A stretch of 64,000 bases of DNA from UBA12481 sp012523435 (GTDB lineage: Bacteria; Bacteroidota; Bacteroidia; Bacteroidales; UBA12481). Location: assembly GCA_028686135.1 (NCBI GenBank), contig JAQUCP010000001.1:186001-250000 (forward strand), given 5' to 3'. How positions within the stretch are numbered: position 1 is the first letter of the stretch; each line of letters begins with the position of its first letter. The notes below the pieces were generated by a model. The model was not told where the DNA came from. It was given only the letters and a program-made list of their open reading frames with translations, and searched no databases. This document shows, piece by piece, positions 8,199-16,112 of the stretch. Made by a program: the position numbers and the translations under genes.

Positions 8199-9647
8199 TC
8201 ATCCAACACTACCTTCCAAGCTGATTTGAAGCAGTTTTTGGGCTTCCACGGCGAACTCCATCGGGAGACGATTCAGTACTTCTTTTGCGTAACCATTGAC
8301 TATCAAGCCAATAGCGTTTTCAGTATCAATTCCACGCTGATTGCAATAGAAAACCTGATCTTCGCCAATCCTAGAGGTTGTTGCTTCGTGTTCCACGACA
8401 GCCGACTGGTTATCCACTTCGAGGTAGGGGAAGGTATGGGCTCCGCACTGGTCGCCCAACAGTAGAGAATCGCACTGAGAATGGTTTCTTGCGTTTTCGG
8501 CATTCTTGGTAATTCTCACCAGGCCACGATAGCTGTTTTGGCTTTTCCCGGCGGATATTCCTTTTGACACGATGATACTTTTCGTGTTTTTGCCGATATG
8601 GATCATTTTGGTTCCGGTATCGGCCTGTTGGTGGTTATTAGTAACGGCAACGCTATAGAATTCGGCGCTGGAGCTATTACCACGGAGGATGCAGGAGGGG
8701 TATTTCCAAGTGATTGCTGAGCCGGTTTCCACCTGAGCCCAGGAGATCTTGGAGCGGTCGCCCAGGCAGATTCCTCTCTTTGTCACAAAGTTATAAATCC
8801 CACCTCTTCCCTCTTTGTCGCCCGGGTACCAGTTCTGAACGGTAGAGTATTTCACTTCCGCATCGGTATTAGCGACGATTTCAACGATTGCTGCGTGGAG
8901 CTGATTTTCATCCCGCATAGGAGCGGTGCAGCCCTCCAGGTAGCTAACAAAGGAGCCCTCTTCAGCAACAATCAGTGTTCGCTCAAATTGCCCGGTATTG
9001 GCAGCGTTGATCCGGAAGTAGGTGGATAATTCCATCGGGCAACGTACTCCTTTCGGGATAAAAACGAAGGAGCCATCACTAAATACGGCGCTGTTCAGGG
9101 CGGCAAAGTAGTTATCCCGATAGGGTACTACCGAACCCATATACTTGCGGACTAAGTCGGGGTGTTCCCGAATAGCCTCATTGAATGAACAGAAGATGAT
9201 GCCTAAGTCGGCCAGCGTTTCTTTGAATGTAGTTTTAACAGAGATACTGTCCATGACAGCATCCACAGCTACACCAGTAAGCCGCTTCTGCTCATTGAGT
9301 GGAATCCCTAGCTTGTCAAAAGTCCGCAACAATTCGGGGTCCACCTCTTCGAGAGATCCGGTGGTGGCCTTCTGTTTTGGTGCCGAATAGTAAATGATAT
9401 CCTGAAAGTCGATGGTCGGCACCTTAAGATGAGCCCAATTGGGCATCTTCATAGTCTTCCAGTATTGGAAGGCTTTGAGACGGGACTCGAGCATCCAGTC
9501 CGGCTCGTCTTTTTTTTCTGAAAGTTGCCGAATGATGTCCTCATTCAGTCCTTTAGGGAGAGCATCGTTTTCAACTTCGGTAACAAAACCGTATTTGTAT
9601 TCCCCTTGGGTAACATCCCGAATGATCTGATCCTGGTCGTTATTCAT
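8199..9647 (-). CDS. sufB: Fe-S cluster assembly protein SufB
   Basis: SufB is the scaffold subunit on which clusters are built with SufC and SufD. Family segments include YFRINAANTGQFERTLIVAEEG, SYLEGCTAP and the C-terminal HEATTSRIGEDQVFYCNQRGI. An ATG at 9647 gives 482 aa; a GTG one codon earlier (9650) is also in frame. It is the first gene of the suf operon, with a predicted promoter and a palindrome 30-60 bases upstream. The gap to divergent thiL is 133 bases. Confidence 0.96.
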   Translation of the reverse strand: MNNDQDQIIRDVTQGEYKYGFVTEVENDALPKGLNEDIIRQLSEKKDEPDWMLESRLKAFQYWKTMKMPNWAHLKVPTIDFQDIIYYSAPKQKATTGSLEEVDPELLRTFDKLGIPLNEQKRLTGVAVDAVMDSISVKTTFKETLADLGIIFCSFNEAIREHPDLVRKYMGSVVPYRDNYFAALNSAVFSDGSFVFIPKGVRCPMELSTYFRINAANTGQFERTLIVAEEGSFVSYLEGCTAPMRDENQLHAAIVEIVANTDAEVKYSTVQNWYPGDKEGRGGIYNFVTKRGICLGDRSKISWAQVETGSAITWKYPSCILRGNSSSAEFYSVAVTNNHQQADTGTKMIHIGKNTKSIIVSKGISAGKSQNSYRGLVRITKNAENARNHSQCDSLLLGDQCGAHTFPYLEVDNQSAVVEHEATTSRIGEDQVFYCNQRGIDTENAIGLIVNGYAKEVLNRLPMEFAVEAQKLLQISLEGSVG

Positions 9648-9676
9648 CACTTTAAATCCCGCGATAGCAAAGCGTG

Positions 9677-9711
9677 CAAAATTATTTAGAATTTTCTAAA
9701 TAAATTGCAAA
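9677..9711 (-). promoter_or_regulatory. Predicted suf operon promoter
   Basis: On the minus strand TAATTTTG (9677-9684) matches the Bacteroidota -7 box TAnnTTTG exactly, with TTTG at 9708-9711 as a -33 element. The 23-base spacer is a little longer than the usual 19-21, and a palindrome occupies most of it. The predicted transcript starts roughly 20 bases before the sufB ATG. Confidence 0.6.
9682..9703. promoter_or_regulatory. Perfect palindrome within suf promoter, probable operator
   Basis: TTATTTAGAA (9682-9691) and TTCTAAATAA (9694-9703) are exact reverse complements separated by TT. The 22-base site lies between the -33 and -7 boxes of the suf promoter, overlapping three bases of the -7 box, where a bound dimeric repressor would block RNA polymerase. 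An iron, Fe-S or redox sensor would be a natural candidate, but the regulator is not in the window. Confidence 0.6.
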
Positions 9712-9780
9712 GTTAATAAAACAGAAGGGATAAATCCGGACTGTTGTGCTATTTTCGCTGGTTTAAGAGAGGGATCTAAC

Positions 9781-10839
9781 ATGAGCGAAGAGGAAAAGAA
9801 TACGATAGAAACGATTGGTGAATTTGGGCTCATTGAACGGTTGACCAGTGACATCACGTTGTTGCAACCTGGGACAGTGAAGGGGATTGGGGATGATGCT
9901 GCGATTCTGAACCATGAAGGAGAGATGACGGTAGTAACAAGTGACTTACTCCTGGAGGGGATTCACTTTGACCTGACTTACACCCCACTTAAGCACCTGG
10001 GGTACAAATCAGTAGTAGTAAATCTTTCGGATATTTTCGCGATGAATGCTCAGCCGAGACAGGTGATTGTCAGCATTGGGATTTCGTCGAAGATGAGTTT
10101 GAAAGCGATTGATGAACTTTATGCGGGCATCAAATTAGCCTGTCGGGAGTATGGTGTAGACATTGCCGGGGGAGACACCTGTGCGAGCCTGACTGGGCTC
10201 ACCATCAGCATAACTGCCCTTGGAACAGGGAGTAGCAAGGATATTGTCTATCGCAGCGGAGCCCGACCGGGCGATTGGATTGCGGTCACTGGCAACTTGG
10301 GTGCAGCCTATATGGGATTGATGTTGTTACAGCGTGAAAATCGATTATTTCAACAGGATCAGGGGTATCAGCCTTCTTTAGATGGCTACGGCTATCTTGT
10401 TGGCCGTCAGTTGAAACCAGAAGCCTGCCGTCAGTTGAGGCAGGTACTTACTGAAGGAGGGATCCATCCGACTTCGATGATTGACTTATCGGATGGGCTC
10501 TCATCCGACCTAATTCACCTTTGTGAAGCCTCGGGAACCGGTTGCTTGATTGAAGCTGACAAGTTGCCAATTCACGAAGAGACGGCCCGTCTATCGGAAG
10601 AAATGTATATGAGTCCTTTGGTTGCGGTATTGAATGGTGGGGAGGATTACGAGCTACTGTTCACTATTGGCGATGGGCAGCAGGAAACTCTAAGCCGGGT
10701 ACCCGGTATTAGTTTGATTGGCCGGATGGTTCCGGCAGAAGAGGGGTATGAGCTTTTACTTTCTGATGGTTCCACCACCAGTTTAGAGGCTGGCGGTTGG
10801 AATGCTTTTACAAAACCGGACCAGCATCGGGATCGTTAA
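9781..10839 (+). CDS. thiL: Thiamine-monophosphate kinase
   Basis: ThiL phosphorylates thiamine monophosphate to the active cofactor thiamine diphosphate. The 352-aa protein has the family N-terminus IGEFGLIERLT (residues 11-21), the Mg-ATP segment GIGDDAAIL, VVTSDLLLEGIHFDL, and DIAGGDTCAS. The C-terminus holds SMIDLSDGLSSDLIHL and GGEDYELLFT, all diagnostic. No TPP riboswitch is visible in the 133-base upstream gap. A weak -7-like TATTTTCG at 9750-9757 could serve as promoter. The 3' end overlaps convergent lpxA by 32 bases. Confidence 0.96.
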   Translation: MSEEEKNTIETIGEFGLIERLTSDITLLQPGTVKGIGDDAAILNHEGEMTVVTSDLLLEGIHFDLTYTPLKHLGYKSVVVNLSDIFAMNAQPRQVIVSIGISSKMSLKAIDELYAGIKLACREYGVDIAGGDTCASLTGLTISITALGTGSSKDIVYRSGARPGDWIAVTGNLGAAYMGLMLLQRENRLFQQDQGYQPSLDGYGYLVGRQLKPEACRQLRQVLTEGGIHPTSMIDLSDGLSSDLIHLCEASGTGCLIEADKLPIHEETARLSEEMYMSPLVAVLNGGEDYELLFTIGDGQQETLSRVPGISLIGRMVPAEEGYELLLSDGSTTSLEAGGWNAFTKPDQHRDR

Positions 10840-11611
10840 AGGGGCCCTTAATGATTCCACGTTGAGAATTACGCACAAAGGCCACGATCATATCACGTTC
10901 TCCGTTACCTTCCAACTCGTTCTCAATCTTCTCCAGGGCTTGCGTGGTATTAAGTCCGCGTTGATAAATGAACCGGTAAATTTCATGAATCTCTTCGATG
11001 ATTGCTTCAGTGAAGCCTCTTCTACGAAGTCCGACCACATTGATACCCTCGAACCGGAGCGGATCGCGCCCAGCCAGAACAAAGGGTGGCACATCTTTCC
11101 CAACCATAGATCCTCCCTGAATCATAGTATGCGAGCCGATTTTCACAAACTGATGAACGCCGCACATCCCGCCAAGATAGGCAAAGTCGCCGATCTCAAT
11201 CTCTCCGGCCAGGCCCACATAATTCACCAGGATTACATTATTACCCAGCCGGCAATCATGTGCCACATGGGAGTAGGCCATCAGGAGGCAGTTATTGCCG
11301 ATCACGGTTTTCCCAAAAGAGCTGGTGCCTTTATTAATGGTCACGCACTCTCTGATCACGGTATTATCGCCGATTTCCACGGTGGTTTCTTCGCCCCTGT
11401 ATTTAAGATCCTGCGGAACGGCTGAGATGACTGATCCCGGAAATATCTTACAGTTTTTCCCGATACGGGATCCGTTCATGATGGTAGCATGAGGTCCGAC
11501 CCAGCAACCATCCCCGATCACCACATCCTGATCGATGGTAACAAAGGGTCCGATTTCAGCTGTTTCTGCAATATGTGCATCAGGGTGTACGGATGAGAGG
11601 GGATGTATCAT
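10808..11611 (-). CDS. lpxA: UDP-N-acetylglucosamine O-acyltransferase
   Basis: LpxA transfers 3-hydroxyacyl chains from ACP to UDP-GlcNAc, the first step of lipid A synthesis. The N-terminal two-thirds consist of hexapeptide repeats forming a left-handed beta-helix, e.g. IGPFVTIDQDVVIGDGCWVG. The catalytic His is in MAYSHVAHDCRLG, and the C-terminal helical part contains NVVGLRRRGF. Length is 267 aa. Its ATG overlaps the stop of lpxC-fabZ by 4 bases (ATGA), a sign of translational coupling. The last 32 bases overlap thiL on the other strand. Confidence 0.97.
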   Translation of the reverse strand: MIHPLSSVHPDAHIAETAEIGPFVTIDQDVVIGDGCWVGPHATIMNGSRIGKNCKIFPGSVISAVPQDLKYRGEETTVEIGDNTVIRECVTINKGTSSFGKTVIGNNCLLMAYSHVAHDCRLGNNVILVNYVGLAGEIEIGDFAYLGGMCGVHQFVKIGSHTMIQGGSMVGKDVPPFVLAGRDPLRFEGINVVGLRRRGFTEAIIEEIHEIYRFIYQRGLNTTQALEKIENELEGNGERDMIVAFVRNSQRGIIKGPFNDPDAGPVL

Positions 11612-13014
11612 GATTGATTCACTTTATTACGAACGATTTGGGCCACCATTTCTCCTTCTGTTGCCAGCTGGTTACCAACAAAGACCTGCGCTCCCATTCG
11701 GGCAATACCGCGCCGGATTGGATCCAGTAGCTTCAGTTTAAATATCAGAGTATCTCCGGGCACAACTTTTCGCTTAAAACGGACATTATCTATTTTTAAA
11801 AAATATGTACTGTATTCCTGGGGTTGATCAACCGTACTCAGGACGAAGATTCCTCCACACTGGGCCATAGCCTCCACCACCAGCACACCGGGCATAACCG
11901 GCTCACCGGGGAAGTGTCCCTGAAAGAATGGTTCGTTCATGGTCACGTTTTTCATTCCTACAACTCCTGACTCATCCATTTCTATGATACGGTCGATCAA
12001 GAGGAAGGGAGGTCGGTGTGGCAGGACGGACATAATTTTCTGTATATCCATCAATGGTTCAGCTGCCGGGTCAAAGACTGGCACTACCGATTTCGCCTTT
12101 TCCTGCTTGATTGCTTGGCGGATCATCCTGGCAAACAAAGTATTAGCGCGGTGGCCTGGTCGAGTGGCAATAATCCTTCCTTTGATCGGGCATCCAGTCA
12201 AAGCCAGGTCTCCCATCAAGTCGAGCAGCTTATGGCGAGCAGGTTCGTTAGCAAATTCCAGTTTACGTGCGCTGTAAATCCCTCCGGCCTGAGCCTCCAC
12301 CCTAGGTTGCCCCAACAGATCGGCAACCCGATTAATCTCCTCTTGCGAGACTTCGCGATCGAGCAGGACGAGGGCATTTTCAAGGCTGCCACCTTTAATC
12401 AGATTGTTTCGCCAGAGATATTCCAGCTCCCGGAAGAAGACAAATGTTCTGGAATGAGCAATTTCAGATGCAAAATCGCTGATGTGCGCTAAGCTGGCAT
12501 ACTGATTGCCCAAGAGGGTCGATTGATAATCGATCATCACACTGATATTGTACTCCTCAGCAGGCAGGGCAATTAGTTCTATTCCAGCGCTATCATCTTG
12601 ATAAACAATTGGTTCCCGTATTTCGAAATATTCCCGCTCGGATTTCTGTTCTACTAGGCCGACAGATAGCAGAGCATCTTTGTACTGACGCGCACTTCCG
12701 TCAAGGATAGGCATTTCCGGCCCGTTAACTTCGATCAGGACATTATCGATTTCCAGCCCTGAGAGGGTAGCAAGGCAGTGTTCTACCATTCCGATTTTAA
12801 CCTCCCGGTCGCCGATGACGGTATGCCTGGTAGTATCAACCACCTGCTCAGCCAGAGCTTTAACCCGGGGATTACCAGAAAGATCTGAGCGGCAAAAGAT
12901 GATACCGTGGTTATCCGGGGCCGGGTTAAACGTGACTGAGATCTCCAGTCCCGTGTGAAGGGCGGGGCCCGATAGGGTAACACTTCCTGCAATTGTCCTT
13001 TGTCTTGGGGGCAT
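11608..13014 (-). CDS. lpxC-fabZ: Bifunctional LpxC deacetylase / FabZ dehydratase
   Basis: This 468-aa protein joins two enzymes. Residues 1 to about 300 are LpxC, the zinc deacetylase making the committed step of lipid A synthesis; zinc ligand His79 lies in MVEHCLATLSGL and another lies in the ARHKLLDLMGDLAL segment. Residues from about 320 are FabZ, the 3-hydroxyacyl-ACP dehydratase, with RPPFLLIDRI and the active-site stretch GHFPGEPVMPGVLVVEA. The fusion is known in Bacteroidota and places two competing uses of 3-hydroxyacyl-ACP on one polypeptide. It has its own predicted promoter in the 68-base gap after lpxD. Confidence 0.97.
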   Translation of the reverse strand: MPPRQRTIAGSVTLSGPALHTGLEISVTFNPAPDNHGIIFCRSDLSGNPRVKALAEQVVDTTRHTVIGDREVKIGMVEHCLATLSGLEIDNVLIEVNGPEMPILDGSARQYKDALLSVGLVEQKSEREYFEIREPIVYQDDSAGIELIALPAEEYNISVMIDYQSTLLGNQYASLAHISDFASEIAHSRTFVFFRELEYLWRNNLIKGGSLENALVLLDREVSQEEINRVADLLGQPRVEAQAGGIYSARKLEFANEPARHKLLDLMGDLALTGCPIKGRIIATRPGHRANTLFARMIRQAIKQEKAKSVVPVFDPAAEPLMDIQKIMSVLPHRPPFLLIDRIIEMDESGVVGMKNVTMNEPFFQGHFPGEPVMPGVLVVEAMAQCGGIFVLSTVDQPQEYSTYFLKIDNVRFKRKVVPGDTLIFKLKLLDPIRRGIARMGAQVFVGNQLATEGEMVAQIVRNKVNQS

Positions 13015-13043
13015 CCGTTTCCCTTCTACAATTTTCGTCGGTG

Positions 13044-13073
13044 CAAAAATAGGATTTTGGGCTTAAGTACAAA
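13044..13073 (-). promoter_or_regulatory. Predicted lpxC-fabZ promoter
   Basis: On the minus strand TTTG (13070-13073) is followed after 18 bases by TATTTTTG (13044-13051), both matching the Bacteroidota -33/-7 consensus. It lies in the 68-base gap between lpxD and lpxC-fabZ, about 30 bases before the ATG. It would give the deacetylase and lpxA transcription independent of lpxD. Confidence 0.65.
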
Positions 13074-13082
13074 AACCTAGGG

Positions 13083-14117
13083 TCAATCCGGTTCCTCTCG
13101 ACCCAGTAACTCTTCGATCCTGGCCAGTCGATCGGCCAATTCTGGTAGTTTTTTAAACAGGACATAGGATCGTTGGTAAGGAATTACCTCAAATGCAGGT
13201 GAACCTTGAATTGCAGGAGCATTGCCTTTAACAGATGATCCTATTCCGCTTTGGGCGGCAATTCGGGTACCATCGGCAATCGTAATATGACCAATGATAC
13301 CAACCTGTCCTCCGATCATACAGTTTCGTCCGATTTTCGTTGAACCCGATATTCCCGTCTGGGCAGCAATGACGGTGTTTTCACCGATCTCAACATTGTG
13401 AGCTACCTGAATCAGGTTATCCAGCTTAACTCCCCGCCGTATGATCGTAGAGCCAATAGTAGCCCGGTCGATGGTTGTGTTGGTTCCGACTTCCACATCA
13501 TCCTCGATAATCACATTCCCGATTTGTGGAATTTTGGCAAAGTCGCTACCGGTAACGGGCGCAAAGCCGAATCCATCGTCACCGATCACAACACCACTAT
13601 GGATCACGCAATGGGCTCCGATGATACAATTATTGTGTATTCGGGCTCCTGAGTAGATGAGGGTGTCATCACCAATAACCACATCCTCGCTGATATAGAC
13701 CTGTGGAAAAATTTTTACGTTTTTCCCGATCCGTGCTCCCCGGCTGATATAAGAAAAGCTTCCCACGTATACGCCCTCCTCCAGCGTAGCCTCCTCATGC
13801 ACAAAAGCATTAACCTCAATGCCAGTACGTTCGGGGCGTTTTTCGATCAATGTCATCAGTTTAGCCAAAGACCGATAGGGATCGTCCACCCGGATCAGGG
13901 TACAGCGAACCGGGCGTTGAGGAGTAAAGGTTTTATTTACAAGCACTACCGAAGCCTTGGTATCATAAACAAACACCTGATATTTTGGGTTTGCCAAGAA
14001 ACTAAGCGTTCCGGCCCTCCCCTCCTCTATGCGGGATATGCCATTAACTTTGGCATCCGAATCACCCTCGAGGCTTCCCCCAAGGAATCCGGCTATTTGC
14101 CTTGCAGTAAAATCCAT
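13083..14117 (-). CDS. lpxD: UDP-3-O-acylglucosamine N-acyltransferase
   Basis: LpxD adds the second, N-linked 3-hydroxyacyl chain in lipid A synthesis. The 344-aa protein has the N-terminal uridine-binding domain (MDFTARQIAGFLGGSLEGD) and a long run of hexapeptide repeats at about 100-310 (GVYVGSFSYISRGARIG and similar). The catalytic His is in the NLIQVAHNVEIGENT segment, and a C-terminal helix ends the protein. It lies 21 bases after the HD-domain gene and 68 bases before lpxC-fabZ, forming a lipid A cluster with lpxA. Confidence 0.97.
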   Translation of the reverse strand: MDFTARQIAGFLGGSLEGDSDAKVNGISRIEEGRAGTLSFLANPKYQVFVYDTKASVVLVNKTFTPQRPVRCTLIRVDDPYRSLAKLMTLIEKRPERTGIEVNAFVHEEATLEEGVYVGSFSYISRGARIGKNVKIFPQVYISEDVVIGDDTLIYSGARIHNNCIIGAHCVIHSGVVIGDDGFGFAPVTGSDFAKIPQIGNVIIEDDVEVGTNTTIDRATIGSTIIRRGVKLDNLIQVAHNVEIGENTVIAAQTGISGSTKIGRNCMIGGQVGIIGHITIADGTRIAAQSGIGSSVKGNAPAIQGSPAFEVIPYQRSYVLFKKLPELADRLARIEELLGREEPD

Positions 14118-14138
14118 TTTAGGCTTGGTTGAAAGTTG

Positions 14139-15428
14139 TTAAACGACTCGCTGTTCGGGATTATTGCCAGCACCTTCCGAAAAGAGCCATTTGGGATAGC
14201 AGATAAAATACTTACTGTCCGAAGTACTTAACAGAGGAACGTTTACGATATCACTCGTTTCGCTTAGCGAGAGCAGCTGCCCTGAATTGTCGTAGAAAAA
14301 GATCTGGTCGTCATCACCCGTGTAGGCACTGTTCGATACCCTGTCGGCAAAAACCAGATATTTCGCCTCTTCGGGAGAGAAACCATGATGCCTGACCAAG
14401 GTTTTCCGCATGGATTCCAAAAGATTTGGGTCTGACGGGGTTTTTGTGATCCGGATTGCTAGCAGTTTTCGATTAAGAAGCCCTGCTGAGAGCATTGATA
14501 GAATCTTATCGGGATGATTACTCCAGGCTTTCAATACCGTAAAGATATCATTATCATCTAGTTGCGCATAACACTCTAGCAGTCTATTCGTATCTGCCAG
14601 GGGATTTTCGCTCAGTTTTCCGGGAAGCAGGAATTCGCTCAAGGCTGGGGTAGCAAAGATTTTCTCGCCATTCAAAGCGAGCTCTCGAGCTCTTTTGAGG
14701 GAGTGTACCAGCATCTGTTCAGCAGCTACCACAGTTTTGTGGAGATAGACCTGCCAATACATTAACCTTCTGGATATCAGAAATTTCTCGATCGAGTATA
14801 TCCCTTTCCGGTCAACCACCAGCTGATCATTCACCACCCGGAGCATTTTAATGATTCTCTCCGATCCCACCACTCCCTCTGTCACTCCGGTGAAGAAACT
14901 GTCGCGATTAAGGTAATCAAGTCGGTCCATATCCAGCTGGCTTGAAACCAGTTGATGCAGAAAAAAGCGGGGGTATTCGTTTCCAAAAATGTGTATTGCA
15001 TCCTCCAATAGCCCGTTGAACTGCTTATTTAAAGCCTGCATATACAACTCGGAGAGAATTTCATGGTCGAGCCCTTCGACGATGGAGTGCTCCAGCGCAT
15101 GAGAAAAGGGCCCGTGGCCGATATCGTGTAAAAGAATGGCAGCGATAGCTCCCTGCCTCTCCTCCAGGCTTAAGCTGGATCCTTTCCGTTCGATCACATC
15201 CAAGGCCGAATTCATCAAATGCATCGCACCCAGGGCATGCTGAAAACGGGTATGGTTGGCAGCTGGATAAACATAAAACGTGAGACCTAACTGCCTGATT
15301 CTTCTAAGTCTCTGAAAATATGGATGTTCGATTAAATCAAAGATTAGATCTGACGGAACCGAAATGAAACCATAAACCGGATCATTAATGATCTTCCGCT
15401 TATTTCGTGAAATTCGTTCATCTGGCAT
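14139..15428 (-). CDS. HD-domain phosphohydrolase
   Basis: A 429-aa member of the HD superfamily of dGTPase-like, SAMHD1-related hydrolases. The metal-binding residues are visible as His64 (HTRFQHALGAMHL), His101-Asp102 (LLHDIGHGPFSH) and a later Asp in SSQLDMDRLDYLNRDSFFTG near residue 180. Homologues are common upstream of lpxD in Bacteroidota. The substrate is uncertain; nucleotide triphosphate hydrolysis is the family expectation. It is the first gene of the group leading into lpxD and is divergent from rimP across a 196-base gap. Confidence 0.88.
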   Translation of the reverse strand: MPDERISRNKRKIINDPVYGFISVPSDLIFDLIEHPYFQRLRRIRQLGLTFYVYPAANHTRFQHALGAMHLMNSALDVIERKGSSLSLEERQGAIAAILLHDIGHGPFSHALEHSIVEGLDHEILSELYMQALNKQFNGLLEDAIHIFGNEYPRFFLHQLVSSQLDMDRLDYLNRDSFFTGVTEGVVGSERIIKMLRVVNDQLVVDRKGIYSIEKFLISRRLMYWQVYLHKTVVAAEQMLVHSLKRARELALNGEKIFATPALSEFLLPGKLSENPLADTNRLLECYAQLDDNDIFTVLKAWSNHPDKILSMLSAGLLNRKLLAIRITKTPSDPNLLESMRKTLVRHHGFSPEEAKYLVFADRVSNSAYTGDDDQIFFYDNSGQLLSLSETSDIVNVPLLSTSDSKYFICYPKWLFSEGAGNNPEQRVV

Positions 15429-15530
15429 GGTAGAGTAACAAAATGGTGGTTACAATGTTACGACATAAAACTCAAGCTTAGTTATCGGAGCAAAATTTTC
15501 CTGATAATGAAGTGGTTTGGGGTCCTCTCT

Positions 15531-15561
15531 TTTGTGTTTTGTTATTAATTCTTTACTTTTG
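15531..15561 (+). promoter_or_regulatory. Predicted rimP-nusA-infB promoter
   Basis: TTTG (15531-15534) is followed after exactly 19 bases by TACTTTTG (15554-15561), a full match to the Bacteroidota -33/-7 consensus. The predicted start is near 15568, leaving a leader of about 57 bases before the rimP ATG. The rest of the 196-base gap to the HD gene shows no other clear signal. Confidence 0.7.
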
Positions 15562-15586
15562 CGGTCGATTGTTGGAATTTGGCAAT

Positions 15587-15612
15587 AGGGGACTGGGGTC
15601 CCCTGTTTTTTT
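15587..15612 (+). terminator. Terminator-like hairpin in the rimP leader
   Basis: AGGGGAC (15587-15593) and GTCCCCT (15598-15604) form a perfect 7-bp stem with a TGGG loop, followed by G and seven Ts (15606-15612). It lies between the predicted transcription start and the rimP ATG. The upstream neighbour is divergent, so only the rimP-nusA-infB transcript can contain it in this orientation. It may act as an attenuator. Confidence 0.65.
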
Positions 15613-15624
15613 CGGGATAATGAA

Positions 15625-16092
15625 ATGTTGGATAAGAATCACATACACGGATTGATTGAGCAGGCTCTGCAAGGGACTGATTTCTACCTTGTTGACCTCA
15701 CGGTCAGTCGTAGTAATCTGGTTCAGGTTTTTCTCGATCATCCCAAAGGATTGAGCCTTGATGATTGCACCAAGTTCAGTGCCTTATTGAACGACCAGTT
15801 AGATCGGGAGGAAGAGGACTATGAGCTTCAGGTCTCCTCACCGGGTCTTGGGCAACCGTTCAAGGTTTTCCGGCAGTATTTAAAGGCCATCGGGGAGAAG
15901 GTAGAGTTGACTCTTACTTCGGGTGACAGGATTAAGGGGACTCTGATTGCTGCCGGGGAAGCCGATGAAAACACGGATGGATCCGTGGTTATCATTCCGA
16001 TTGGAACCAAGCGAAAGCCTTCCAGCGGAGAGCCAATGGAAGTGTCTCTTAAAGAAATAGTTACAGCTCGAATTCGAGTGGATTTTAAATAG
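15625..16092 (+). CDS. rimP: Ribosome maturation factor RimP
   Basis: RimP (155 aa) helps mature the 30S subunit. The N-terminal alpha-beta domain contains FYLVDLTVSRSNLVQVFLDH and the conserved YELQVSSPGLGQPF motif around residues 71-84. The C-terminal SH3-like domain includes TLTSGDRIKGTLI and KEIVTARIRVDF. It is first in the conserved rimP-nusA-infB order, 20 bases before nusA. Confidence 0.95.
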   Translation: MLDKNHIHGLIEQALQGTDFYLVDLTVSRSNLVQVFLDHPKGLSLDDCTKFSALLNDQLDREEEDYELQVSSPGLGQPFKVFRQYLKAIGEKVELTLTSGDRIKGTLIAAGEADENTDGSVVIIPIGTKRKPSSGEPMEVSLKEIVTARIRVDFK

Positions 16093-16112
16093 GATTTAAT
16101 AGCATAAGTGAT

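Noticed and set aside
9651..9780. TPP riboswitch upstream of thiL
   Set aside because: The gap is short, lacks the conserved THI-box segments, and is explained by the suf promoter and palindrome.
10802..11425. Open frame opposite lpxA, starting in the end of thiL
   Set aside because: lpxA is full length with a complete hexapeptide helix. The opposing frame is a shadow.
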